Below the pieces are notes generated by a model. That model did not search any database. It saw only the letters and a list, made by a program, of their open reading frames with translations, and was not told the origin of the DNA. The translations under genes were made by a program, and so were the position numbers. From Marinibacterium sp050389775 (GTDB taxonomy: Bacteria > Pseudomonadota > Alphaproteobacteria > Rhodobacterales > Rhodobacteraceae), in assembly GCF_050389775.1 (NCBI RefSeq), contig NZ_CP177144.1, forward strand, positions 744,001-808,000: a stretch of DNA of 64,000 bases, in the 5' to 3' direction. How positions within the stretch are numbered: position 1 is the first letter of the stretch; each line of letters begins with the position of its first letter. This document shows positions 52,691 through 60,056 of the stretch, in pieces.

Positions 52691-52891
52691 ATGACTGAAA
52701 AAGATCGCGCATCGAAGTTGGAGCAGATGATCGACGCCAATCTCAAGCGGGCGTTCGATGATGTGCTGAACGAAGATATACCGGATCGGTTCACCAACCT
52801 CCTGGCCGAGCTGCGCGCGGCCGATACGCCGGAGAGCGGCGAAACGGACACCCAGGCCCAGAAGGTCGGAGGCGCGCGGAATGGCGGCTAA
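52691..52891 (+). CDS. nepR: Anti-sigma factor NepR
   Basis: A 66-residue protein that sequesters EcfG until PhyR-P displaces it. The conserved two-helix core is visible: IDANLKRAFDDVLNEDIPDR followed by FTNLLAELRAAD, flanked by short polar tails. It overlaps ecfG by 11 bases, so stoichiometry of sigma and anti-sigma is coupled. Confidence 0.94.
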   Translation: MTEKDRASKLEQMIDANLKRAFDDVLNEDIPDRFTNLLAELRAADTPESGETDTQAQKVGGARNGG

Positions 52892-53432
52892 TCCACGTGA
52901 CGAGATCGTGGAGCACATCAAGTCGCTCCGTGCCTTTGCCTTCAGTCTGACCCGGAACGGGGCCCTTGCCGATGACATGGTGCAGGATGCGCTGGTCAAG
53001 GCCTGGAGCAACATCGACAGCTTCGAGGCCGGCACCAACATGCGCGCCTGGCTGTTCACGATCCTGCGCAACACCTATTATTCGCACCACCGCAAGCGCC
53101 AGCGCGAAGTCGAGGATGCCGATGGCAGCCACGCCGAGAGCCTGTCGCAGAAACCCGACCACGATGGCCGCCTGCAGATGCGCGATTTCAACACGGCCTT
53201 CGCCACGCTGAAGGAAGAGCACCGCGAGGCGCTGGTGCTGGTCGGGGCCAGCGGGTTTTCCTATGAAGAAGCCGCAGAGATGTGCGGCGTCAAGGTCGGC
53301 ACGATCAAGAGCCGGGTCAACCGGGCGCGGGCGCGCCTGTCCGAACTGATGCACCTGGAAGAAGACGAAGGGCTGGATCTGACCGATTCCGTGACCGCGG
53401 GTATCGTGTCTTCTCCCAACCGCGCCGCCTGA
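52881..53432 (+). CDS. ecfG: RNA polymerase sigma factor EcfG (general stress response)
   Basis: ECF15-type sigma factor of 183 residues. Region 2 has LRAFAFSLTRNGALADDMVQ and FEAGTNMRAWLFTILRNTYY; region 4 has FATLKEEHREALVLVGASGF and the HTH EEAAEMCGVKVGTIKSRVNR. It would direct polymerase to the GGAAC-N16/17-CGTT promoters found around it. It is followed after 18 bases by the histidine kinase gene. Confidence 0.95.
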   Translation: MAANPRDEIVEHIKSLRAFAFSLTRNGALADDMVQDALVKAWSNIDSFEAGTNMRAWLFTILRNTYYSHHRKRQREVEDADGSHAESLSQKPDHDGRLQMRDFNTAFATLKEEHREALVLVGASGFSYEEAAEMCGVKVGTIKSRVNRARARLSELMHLEEDEGLDLTDSVTAGIVSSPNRAA

Positions 53433-53450
53433 ATACCGGAGCCGCCGTGA

Positions 53451-55175
53451 ATGAAGAGACTGCTGGCGCCAGCACGCAGCCTGACCGGGCAGCTGGTTGT
53501 TTTGCTGACGCTGGCGCTTCTGCCGCTGGGGTTGATCTCGGTCTACCAGACACGGGCCGTGGTGTCCGAGGCAGAGCGGCTGAACCAGGCCGCCCTGCTG
53601 GCCGAGACCGAGGCCGCCGCCGCCGCTGAACGTGAGCTGATCCGAGAAGCCCTGGGCGCCGCCCAGGGCATGTCGGCCTTGGGGATGGAGCGGTTGCAGA
53701 ACGAATGCGACGAGCTCCTGGCCGAGTTCGTGCGCTTTCACCCCCGGTTTGCCTATGCCGGTTTCGCCGATCCCGACGGCCAGGTGACCTGTGCCTCGCG
53801 GGCCTCGGGCATCAACATTGCCGAAAGCGATACGTTCAAGCGGATCACCGACAGCGATGGCCCCCACATGGAGCTTGTCGCCCAGGGCCGGGTGACGGGC
53901 ATTCCGGTGGTTGTCGTGGCGGAGCCGGTGCGCCGCGATGGCGGTGTCGAGGGCTATGTCATGATCTCGATCCCCTCGCGCATCGCCGACGCCCTGCTGA
54001 ACGAAGACGATTCCGCCGTCGACCGCGGGCTGCACCTGGCCGCGATCAATGCCGATGGCCACGTGATCTCGGCCACCGGCGGGGCGGAAACGGCCGAGGC
54101 CCACATGCCGACCGGCGTGCTGCCCATCGGGCTGTTCGACCGCATCGGCGACACCTTCCATGCCTGGACCAATGACGGCGAACGCCGGGTCTTTGCCATT
54201 TCCCAGATCGTGCCCGGATCGGCCGCCATCGTTGGCAGCTGGCCGGCCGAGCTGGCCGCCACCGACCATGCCATCTGGCGCGCCCGCCTGTCGGTGGTCT
54301 TTCCGCTGCTGATGTGGCTGGCCGGCATGGGCGTGGCCTTTTTCGGCATCCAGCGCCTGGTGATCCGCCATGTCCAGGCCCTGGCCTCGGCCATGCGCCA
54401 GCACGCGCTGGGGCGGTTGTCGAAGGGCCGGATCGAGCTGGACAGCCCGCCCGAAGAGCTGAAATCGGCGGAAACGGCGTTCAACCGGATGATCCTGCTG
54501 CTGGCCCAGGCCGAGGCCAAGCAGGAACAGGACCTGCGCGACAAGGAAGTGCTGCTGCGCGAGGTCCATCACCGGGTCAAGAACAACCTGCAGCTCATCG
54601 CGTCGATCATGAACATGCAGTCGCGGATGACCCATTCACGCGAGGCCAAGCGCATCCTGCGTGACCTGCAACGCCGGGTCCGCGGCCTGGCCACGCTGCA
54701 CCGCTCGCTCTACACCGGGCCGGAAACCACCACCATCGACGCGGCCGAACTGATCCGCACGATGCTCAACGACCTGGCCCCGGCCAGCCCCGACGTCGCC
54801 CTGACCATCAACACCCGGCTGGACGAGGTTCACCTCTTCCCCGACCAGGCCGTGCCGCTGTCGATGCTGTTCTCCGAGGCGATGACCAATGCCATCAAAT
54901 ATGCCGGCCGTCCCGAGGATGGCCCGGCCCGGATCAGCGTCGTGCTCGAAGCCCGAGAGAACGGCGTGATCTTCTTCTGCCTGGAAAATACCCTGGGTCA
55001 GAGGTTGATGCCGGAAGCCGATTTCGACAATGAAGTCGGGGGGTTGGGCACAAGACTCATGCGAGCGTTCATCAGCCAGCTAGAGGGTCGCGCGGAACAA
55101 GATCAGGACGAGCGGACTTACCGCTACATGGTGACGTTCAAGCGGGCCGATTTCACGGGTGACGCGGCGGCATAG
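53451..55175 (+). CDS. Membrane sensor histidine kinase (HisKA_2), likely PhyR kinase
   Basis: A 574-residue kinase: helix 1 (about residues 15-33), periplasmic CHASE/Cache-like sensor domain (about 34-278), helix 2 (280-298), a HAMP-like linker and a HisKA_2 domain with phospho-accepting H374 in EVHHRVKNNLQLIAS. An HATPase part (EAMTNAIKYAG, GGLGTRLMRAF) follows. HisKA_2/HWE kinases next to ecfG are the usual PhyR activators, so that role is likely. The last 25 residues are basic and outside the domain. Confidence 0.88.
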   Translation: MKRLLAPARSLTGQLVVLLTLALLPLGLISVYQTRAVVSEAERLNQAALLAETEAAAAAERELIREALGAAQGMSALGMERLQNECDELLAEFVRFHPRFAYAGFADPDGQVTCASRASGINIAESDTFKRITDSDGPHMELVAQGRVTGIPVVVVAEPVRRDGGVEGYVMISIPSRIADALLNEDDSAVDRGLHLAAINADGHVISATGGAETAEAHMPTGVLPIGLFDRIGDTFHAWTNDGERRVFAISQIVPGSAAIVGSWPAELAATDHAIWRARLSVVFPLLMWLAGMGVAFFGIQRLVIRHVQALASAMRQHALGRLSKGRIELDSPPEELKSAETAFNRMILLLAQAEAKQEQDLRDKEVLLREVHHRVKNNLQLIASIMNMQSRMTHSREAKRILRDLQRRVRGLATLHRSLYTGPETTTIDAAELIRTMLNDLAPASPDVALTINTRLDEVHLFPDQAVPLSMLFSEAMTNAIKYAGRPEDGPARISVVLEARENGVIFFCLENTLGQRLMPEADFDNEVGGLGTRLMRAFISQLEGRAEQDQDERTYRYMVTFKRADFTGDAAA

Positions 55176-55187
55176 GGCGGGCGAGTG

Positions 55188-56678
55188 ATGATGCGAGACA
55201 GGATCACGGCGGATTTCGAGGTGTTGATCACGGCCGAAGAGGCCTGGCCCGCGTTGGAACGGGCGGTGATGGAGGCCGAACACGACATCATCGCGGGGTT
55301 CCGCATCTTCGACATGCGCACCCGCCTGCGCAGCCCCGGCGCCCGGGCCATCGGCGAGACCTGGTTCGACCTTCTGGCCGACGCGCTGCGCCGGGGCGTG
55401 CGCATCCGGCTGGTGGTGTCGGATTTCGACCCGGTGATCGCCACCGAGCTGCACGAGCTGTCCTGCCAGACCAAGCGCCAGGCCGGCGCCCTGTGGGAAA
55501 TCGCCCGGCCCGAACCCGGGCAGCTGCAGGTGATTTCCGATCTGCACGCGGCCGAGGCGGGCATGTTGCCCTGGCTGGCCCTGCTGCCGGTGACCGTCCT
55601 CAAATGGCGCGAGCGCCTGCGTCAGATCCGGGGCATGCGCCGCAAGTTCCAGGCCGTGCGGCTGGATCCCGACCGCCTGCCGGGGCTCTTCCCGGTCAGC
55701 CATCACCAGAAGCTTGCCGTCATCGACGACCAGGTGCTCTATATCGGCGGGCTCGACATGAACGAGCGGCGCTGGGACACCGTCGATCACGACCGCCGGG
55801 CCGACCAGACCTGGTCGGATGTCCAGATCCTGACCCGCGGCCCCGAGGCCCAGCAGGCCCGGTTGCACATGGACGAGATGCTCGACGTGACCGGCGGCGT
55901 GACCGAACCGACGCCGCTGCCCGACATCCGGCGGACCATGTCGGCGCCCCGGCGCGTGCAATTCCCCTTTCTGTCGCCGCGCACGGTGCTGAACGAGATC
56001 GAGACCGATCACCTGAAGGCCTTCGAACGGGCGCGCCACCTGATCCATATCGAAACCCAGTTCCTGCGCTCGTCGGTCATTGCCGACGGGCTGGCCCGCG
56101 CCGCCCGGGCCAATCCCGACCTTGGCCTGATCGTCATCCTGCCGGCCCTGCCCGACAACGTGGCCTTTGACGGCTCGACGGCGATGGATGCGCGGTTCGG
56201 CATGGCCCGCCAGGCCGAGGCGATCGCCCGCGTGCAGGACGCCTTTGGCGAGCGCGCGACCTTTGCCAGCCCGGTCCAGCCGCGCTTTGCCTCGCGCGAT
56301 TCAACCCAGGTGCTGGCCGGATCGCCGGTGATCTACGTGCACAACAAGGTGCTGGTCGTCGACGACGATTTCGCCCTCGTCGGCTCGGCCAACCTGAACG
56401 GCCGGTCGATGCATTGGGACACCGAGGCCGCCCTGCGCATCACCGCCCGCGAACGGGTCGCCGCCCTGCGCGCCGGGCTGTTCCGGCATTGGTGGCAAAA
56501 GATCCTGCCCGAAGAGGCCTGGCTGCCCGACACGTTGCAGCCCTGGTGGCACCGCGAGATCGCGCGCAACGGCGTGCGCCAGCCCGAGAACCGCAGCGGT
56601 TTCCTGGTGCCCCATGCGCCCGATTCCATGGCCGAACTGCGGACCGACCTGCCCGGCGTGACCGAAGACCTGGTCTGA
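55188..56678 (+). CDS. Phospholipase D/cardiolipin synthase-like protein
   Basis: A 496-residue PLD-superfamily enzyme with two HKD motifs: SHHQKLAVIDDQVLYIGGLD and YVHNKVLVVDDDFALVGSAN. No transmembrane helix or signal peptide is evident, so it is probably cytoplasmic or membrane-associated. Cardiolipin synthesis or phosphatidyl transfer during stress would fit its place behind the sensor kinase, but this is inferred. Start choice: ATG 55188; a GTG at 55185 and an ATG at 55191 are alternatives. Confidence 0.85.
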   Translation: MMRDRITADFEVLITAEEAWPALERAVMEAEHDIIAGFRIFDMRTRLRSPGARAIGETWFDLLADALRRGVRIRLVVSDFDPVIATELHELSCQTKRQAGALWEIARPEPGQLQVISDLHAAEAGMLPWLALLPVTVLKWRERLRQIRGMRRKFQAVRLDPDRLPGLFPVSHHQKLAVIDDQVLYIGGLDMNERRWDTVDHDRRADQTWSDVQILTRGPEAQQARLHMDEMLDVTGGVTEPTPLPDIRRTMSAPRRVQFPFLSPRTVLNEIETDHLKAFERARHLIHIETQFLRSSVIADGLARAARANPDLGLIVILPALPDNVAFDGSTAMDARFGMARQAEAIARVQDAFGERATFASPVQPRFASRDSTQVLAGSPVIYVHNKVLVVDDDFALVGSANLNGRSMHWDTEAALRITARERVAALRAGLFRHWWQKILPEEAWLPDTLQPWWHREIARNGVRQPENRSGFLVPHAPDSMAELRTDLPGVTEDLV

Positions 56679-56712
56679 CCGCAAAATTTTTCACGGCCCC
56701 GCCCGGGGCGGT

Positions 56713-56737
56713 GGAACAACCGGTCGCCCCAAGAGTT
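56713..56737 (+). promoter_or_regulatory. EcfG-like promoter of csbD
   Basis: GGAAC (56713-56717), 16-base spacer, AGTT (56734-56737): one mismatch in the -10 element. It is about 120 bases before the csbD start. Confidence 0.45.
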
Positions 56738-56856
56738 TATTATTCAGAAGCAAGGAGATAGCGGAAAATACCCGCTGTCTCCACCCGACCGCCGTCTGCC
56801 ATGGCATGGGCCGTGGCGACATTATCGTCCGACGCAAACCCAAAAGGAGTGACGTC

Positions 56857-57054
56857 ATGAACAGCGACCAGATTCAAGGCAAATGGACCGAAATCAAGGG
56901 CAAGCTGCGCGAGGCCTATGGTGACCTGACCGACGACGAACTGGAACAGGCCAAGGGCGACCGCGAGCAGATCGAGGGCCAGATCCAGCAGAAATACGGC
57001 AAGACCAAGGAAGAGGCCCGCAAGACCGTCGACGAGATCCTGGCCAAGGTCTGA
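56857..57054 (+). CDS. CsbD family stress protein
   Basis: A 65-residue, highly charged helical protein of the CsbD/YjbJ type: MNSDQIQGKWTEIKGKLREA, the repeat-like GDREQIEGQIQQKYGKTKEE and a C-terminal helix. Members are abundant under general stress in many bacteria; the molecular function is not known. The SD is AAAAGGAG. Its stop is 4 bases before the next gene, with which it is probably co-transcribed. Confidence 0.92.
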   Translation: MNSDQIQGKWTEIKGKLREAYGDLTDDELEQAKGDREQIEGQIQQKYGKTKEEARKTVDEILAKV

Positions 57055-57058
57055 GCCC

Positions 57059-57574
57059 ATGGACCGGACTCACGACGAGACGGCCGAGGCCAAGGCCCGG
57101 CTCTGGGACAAGCTCGAGGACAGCCGGACCGGCATGCTCTGGGTCGCGGATGCACACCAGCATCCCCAGCCGATGACGCATTTCGCCGATCCCGAGGCCG
57201 AGAGCCTGTGGTTCATCACCTCGTCCGACACCGATCTCGTGGCCGCCATTGGCCACGGGGCCGAGGCCCGGTTCACCGTGCAATCCCCGGGCGATGGCTT
57301 TCACGCCAGCCTCACCGGGTCGCTGGTGAGCTATGACAGCGCCGAAAAGCTCGACGAATTGTGGAGCTTTGCGGCGGCGGCCTGGTTCGAAAAGGGCCGT
57401 GACGATCCCAAGGTGACGCTGCTGCGGTTCTCGCCGCGCGAAGCGTCGGTCTGGATGTCTGAGGGCAACCCGGTGGTTGTCGGGGTCAAGATGATGCGTG
57501 CGGCGATGTCCGAGGGCGAAAGCCACCCCGATGTGGGCGAACATCACGTGCTGTACCTGAACCTGGCGGCCTGA
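57059..57574 (+). CDS. Pyridoxamine 5'-phosphate oxidase-like general stress protein
   Basis: A 171-residue split-barrel flavin-binding-fold protein of the general stress protein 26 type (TGMLWVADAHQHPQPMTHFA, ESLWFITSSDTDLVAAI, RFTVQSPGDGFHASLTGSL). It may bind FMN or F420-like cofactors; true pyridoxamine oxidase activity is unlikely. It is the second gene of the csbD unit and ends with a strong terminator. Confidence 0.86.
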   Translation: MDRTHDETAEAKARLWDKLEDSRTGMLWVADAHQHPQPMTHFADPEAESLWFITSSDTDLVAAIGHGAEARFTVQSPGDGFHASLTGSLVSYDSAEKLDELWSFAAAAWFEKGRDDPKVTLLRFSPREASVWMSEGNPVVVGVKMMRAAMSEGESHPDVGEHHVLYLNLAA

Positions 57575-57594
57575 ACCGGCCCGCACCGAAATGC

Positions 57595-57624
57595 AAAGGC
57601 CGGTCCCTTCGGGGCCGGCCTTTT
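57595..57624 (+). terminator. Intrinsic terminator of the csbD unit
   Basis: A 13-bp stem (AAAGGCCGGTCCC/GGGGCCGGCCTTT with one U-G pair), TTC loop, TTTT. Confidence 0.88.
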
Positions 57625-57835
57625 GCCGGTTACGTGGGGGGCGCGAGCCGGGCGCCTGCAGCGGGGGCAAGTCGACCCTGGCCCAAACATGGCTGCATCA
57701 CTCGCAGCCCCTTGAATTACCGGCCATTCCCGCGTCTATTCGCTATCAGGCACCGCCCTGTCCCGTGCTCACCCCTCGTTGCCGCCGACACCGCTCGGGC
57801 GCCGTTGGGGCGCATGACCAACAAGGGAGTGTCCG

Positions 57836-58216
57836 ATGACATCACCCACCTCCACCCCCGCACTTGTCCTGGGCCGCGTCGCCCCGACCCTGCCGGTGCG
57901 CGACATCGTCCGGGCCTGCCAGGCCTATCGCGCGGCTTTCGGCTTCGAGACGGTCTTTGAAAACGGTGATCCCGTGGGCTTTGCGATCCTCAGGAAGGAC
58001 GCGGCCGAGCTGCACCTGACCTTGCAGAAAGACACCCGGCCGGTCGCCTTCAACCGCGCCCATATCCTGGTGTCGGATGCCGACGAGGCCTGCCGCCGCT
58101 GCGTCGCCCAGGGGTTTCGCATCATCAAGTCGGTTCAGGACAAGGAGTACGGCCTGCGCGCCTTTGTCTTTGCCGACCTCGACGGCAACCGGATCGACGT
58201 CGGCCAGGTAATCTAG
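57836..58216 (+). CDS. VOC-fold (glyoxalase/bleomycin-resistance-like) protein
   Basis: A 126-residue VOC-superfamily protein: PTLPVRDIVRACQAYRAAFG at the N-terminus, AELHLTLQKD (a metal His/Glu-type position) and FADLDGNRIDVGQ near the C-terminus. This is the pattern of fosfomycin/bleomycin resistance and related small dioxygenase-like proteins. Substrate unknown. The start ATG follows AAGGGAGTGTCCG. About 210 gene-free bases lie upstream, with no EcfG-type promoter. Confidence 0.83.
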   Translation: MTSPTSTPALVLGRVAPTLPVRDIVRACQAYRAAFGFETVFENGDPVGFAILRKDAAELHLTLQKDTRPVAFNRAHILVSDADEACRRCVAQGFRIIKSVQDKEYGLRAFVFADLDGNRIDVGQVI

Positions 58217-58238
58217 GGCCGTGATCTAGCGCCGCCGA

Positions 58239-58258
58239 GCCGCCCCGTGGGGGGCGGC
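58239..58258. terminator. Hairpin between the convergent VOC and GATase genes
   Basis: GCCGCCCC/GGGGCGGC stem (8 bp), loop GTGG, no T run. A likely shared end structure for two convergent transcripts. Confidence 0.45.
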
Positions 58259-58266
58259 CGAGGGCG

Positions 58267-58989
58267 TCACGCCGGGCCCAGGGCGTCTTCGCGTACGGCG
58301 GCGGCCTGGTTGCGGGCTTCGGCCCGGGCCCGGGCGGCCACCACCAGCGCGCGAAAGATCGCCCGTTGCCGGCGGGCATAGAACAGGTGCTCGGGGTGCC
58401 ATTGCACGCCGATGGCAAAGGGATCGCGGATGCGCTCGACGGCCTGGATCATGCCGTTCTCGTCGCGCGCCGACACCCGCAGCCCGTCGCCCAGCCGGTT
58501 GACGGCCTGGCTGTGCAGCGCGTTCACATCCATGTCCGCCTGGCCTGCGATGCGGGCCAGGTGGGTGTCGTCCAGCACGTCGATGCGCCGGCGCGGCAGG
58601 ATGGTGCGGATCTCGCTCTCGCGGCCGAAGGTCTGCCAGGCGTCCTGGTCCAGCGTGCCGCCAAGCGCCACGTTCAGCATCTGCGCGCCCCGGCAGATGC
58701 CCAGGATCGGGATGTTGCGGGCCAGCGCCTCTTCGGCCAGCCGCCGTTCCAGCGCATCGCGCGCCGGGTCGAGGCGCACGCCGATGACCGGTGCGCCGCC
58801 GTATAGCTCGGGGGAAATGTCGTCACCGCCACCGATGATCACGCCGTCCACGGCGTCGATATCGGCCGGCCGACCGGCACCCCAGCGCCGGCCTCGGCCG
58901 CCGGCGATGCGGATGTTCAGGTCGACAAGCGGAAAGATGCGCCAGCCGGACCGGCGCGAGGTGGTCACTCCGATGATCGGCCGGGTCAT
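58267..58989 (-). CDS. Class I glutamine amidotransferase-like hydrolase (gamma-glutamyl-GABA hydrolase type)
   Basis: A 240-residue peptidase C26/PuuD-like protein. The nucleophile Cys is in ILGICRGAQMLNVALGG and the His/Glu pair in GVQWHPEHLFY; GVIIGGGDDISPELYGG is also typical. PuuD cleaves gamma-glutamyl bonds. Here its start overlaps the stop of the amidoligase gene (ATGA), so it probably acts on that enzyme's product or supplies ammonia. Not part of an evident putrescine pathway. Confidence 0.87.
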   Translation of the reverse strand: MTRPIIGVTTSRRSGWRIFPLVDLNIRIAGGRGRRWGAGRPADIDAVDGVIIGGGDDISPELYGGAPVIGVRLDPARDALERRLAEEALARNIPILGICRGAQMLNVALGGTLDQDAWQTFGRESEIRTILPRRRIDVLDDTHLARIAGQADMDVNALHSQAVNRLGDGLRVSARDENGMIQAVERIRDPFAIGVQWHPEHLFYARRQRAIFRALVVAARARAEARNQAAAVREDALGPA

Positions 58990-59960
58990 GCGGCGGTCTT
59001 CTGCCCGTCGTCGCCCAGGCGCATGGCCACGTGTTCCGCCCATTGCCGGCGCGGTTCGCGGCGCAGCACGCCGGTGGCATAGCGGAAGGCCTGCCAATCG
59101 TCGCAGAGCGACCACAGCAGGGCGCTGTCGCGGGCCACGGTTTCGACCTGCATCCAGCTGTCCCAGGGCACACGCAGCGACCAGTCGGATTCGTCGATGC
59201 GGCAATCGGGCAGGCGGTAGTGGAACGCCGGGCGGGCCGAAACCGGGCCCGCCGAGGGCACCACCACGTCGAACCGCTCGGGATCGAGGTGCCGGAACAG
59301 CGGCATCAGGTCCAGCCCGTGGTTCCGGGTCTGGGTGTGGTCGGTATAGATGCCGAACAGCTCGTCCAGCGAGGCATCCGGCGCGCTGACCAGCGCATCG
59401 ACCAGGCTGGGCGGCCAGGGCGAGACAAAGGGCAGGAACCGCCGCGTCGGATCGACCGGGTTGGCCATGTGCAGCCAGTCTTCCAGCAGCCCATAGGCCA
59501 GGATGGTGCGCGCGGTCATCAGCGGATCCTCGGGGGTTTCCGGGTTGAGATGCACGCCAAAGCCAAAGAACAGCCCGTCGCGCGATCCCTGGGCCCCGGC
59601 CCGGCGCAGCGCGTCGCGCAGCCCGTCCAGCACCGGCAGGTCGGCGGTGGTCAGCGGCGGGGTGATCAGCTCGACCGGCACGACACGCCGGGCCAGGTCC
59701 AGCCCCATCTCGATCAGCGGCCGCGCCCCGGCCTTGCGCAGGGCGGTGTCCAGCTCGACCTTCATGGTCCCCAGCGCACTGCCCTCGATCTCGAAGGCCC
59801 GGTGGCCCGCTTCGCGCAGGTCTCCGCCCAGCGTCTCGGCGATCAGCCGGGCGGCGTCGTCTTCGGTCAGGCCCGAGAATTCGATCTCGATGCCGCAGCG
59901 CCGTTCGGGACCGTCACCGGCCGGAAGCGGCGGATAGCTGTGGGTTCGCTGCTGTGTCAT
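58986..59960 (-). CDS. Amidoligase family enzyme
   Basis: A 324-residue member of the glutamine-synthetase-like amidoligase superfamily (PF12224 type). It opens with CGIEIEFSGLTEDDAARLI, the family's acidic metal-binding strand, then FEIEGSALGTMKVELD, VPVELITPPLTTADLPVLDG, FGFGVHLNPET and RNHGLDLMPLFR. Published comparative work on amidoligases (Iyer and colleagues) predicts that they join amino groups to glutamate-like carboxylates and often pair with C26-type amidotransferases, as here. Substrate unknown. Confidence 0.87.
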   Translation of the reverse strand: MTQQRTHSYPPLPAGDGPERRCGIEIEFSGLTEDDAARLIAETLGGDLREAGHRAFEIEGSALGTMKVELDTALRKAGARPLIEMGLDLARRVVPVELITPPLTTADLPVLDGLRDALRRAGAQGSRDGLFFGFGVHLNPETPEDPLMTARTILAYGLLEDWLHMANPVDPTRRFLPFVSPWPPSLVDALVSAPDASLDELFGIYTDHTQTRNHGLDLMPLFRHLDPERFDVVVPSAGPVSARPAFHYRLPDCRIDESDWSLRVPWDSWMQVETVARDSALLWSLCDDWQAFRYATGVLRREPRRQWAEHVAMRLGDDGQKTAA

Positions 59961-60056
59961 ATGCGGGCAACGCGCCCGGCGGCGGCCGGGTTCCCGCCGT
60001 CGCGCCCGCCGGGGATGGCCGGGGTGGCGTTTTACCGCCGCCCCGTGGCGCCGATG

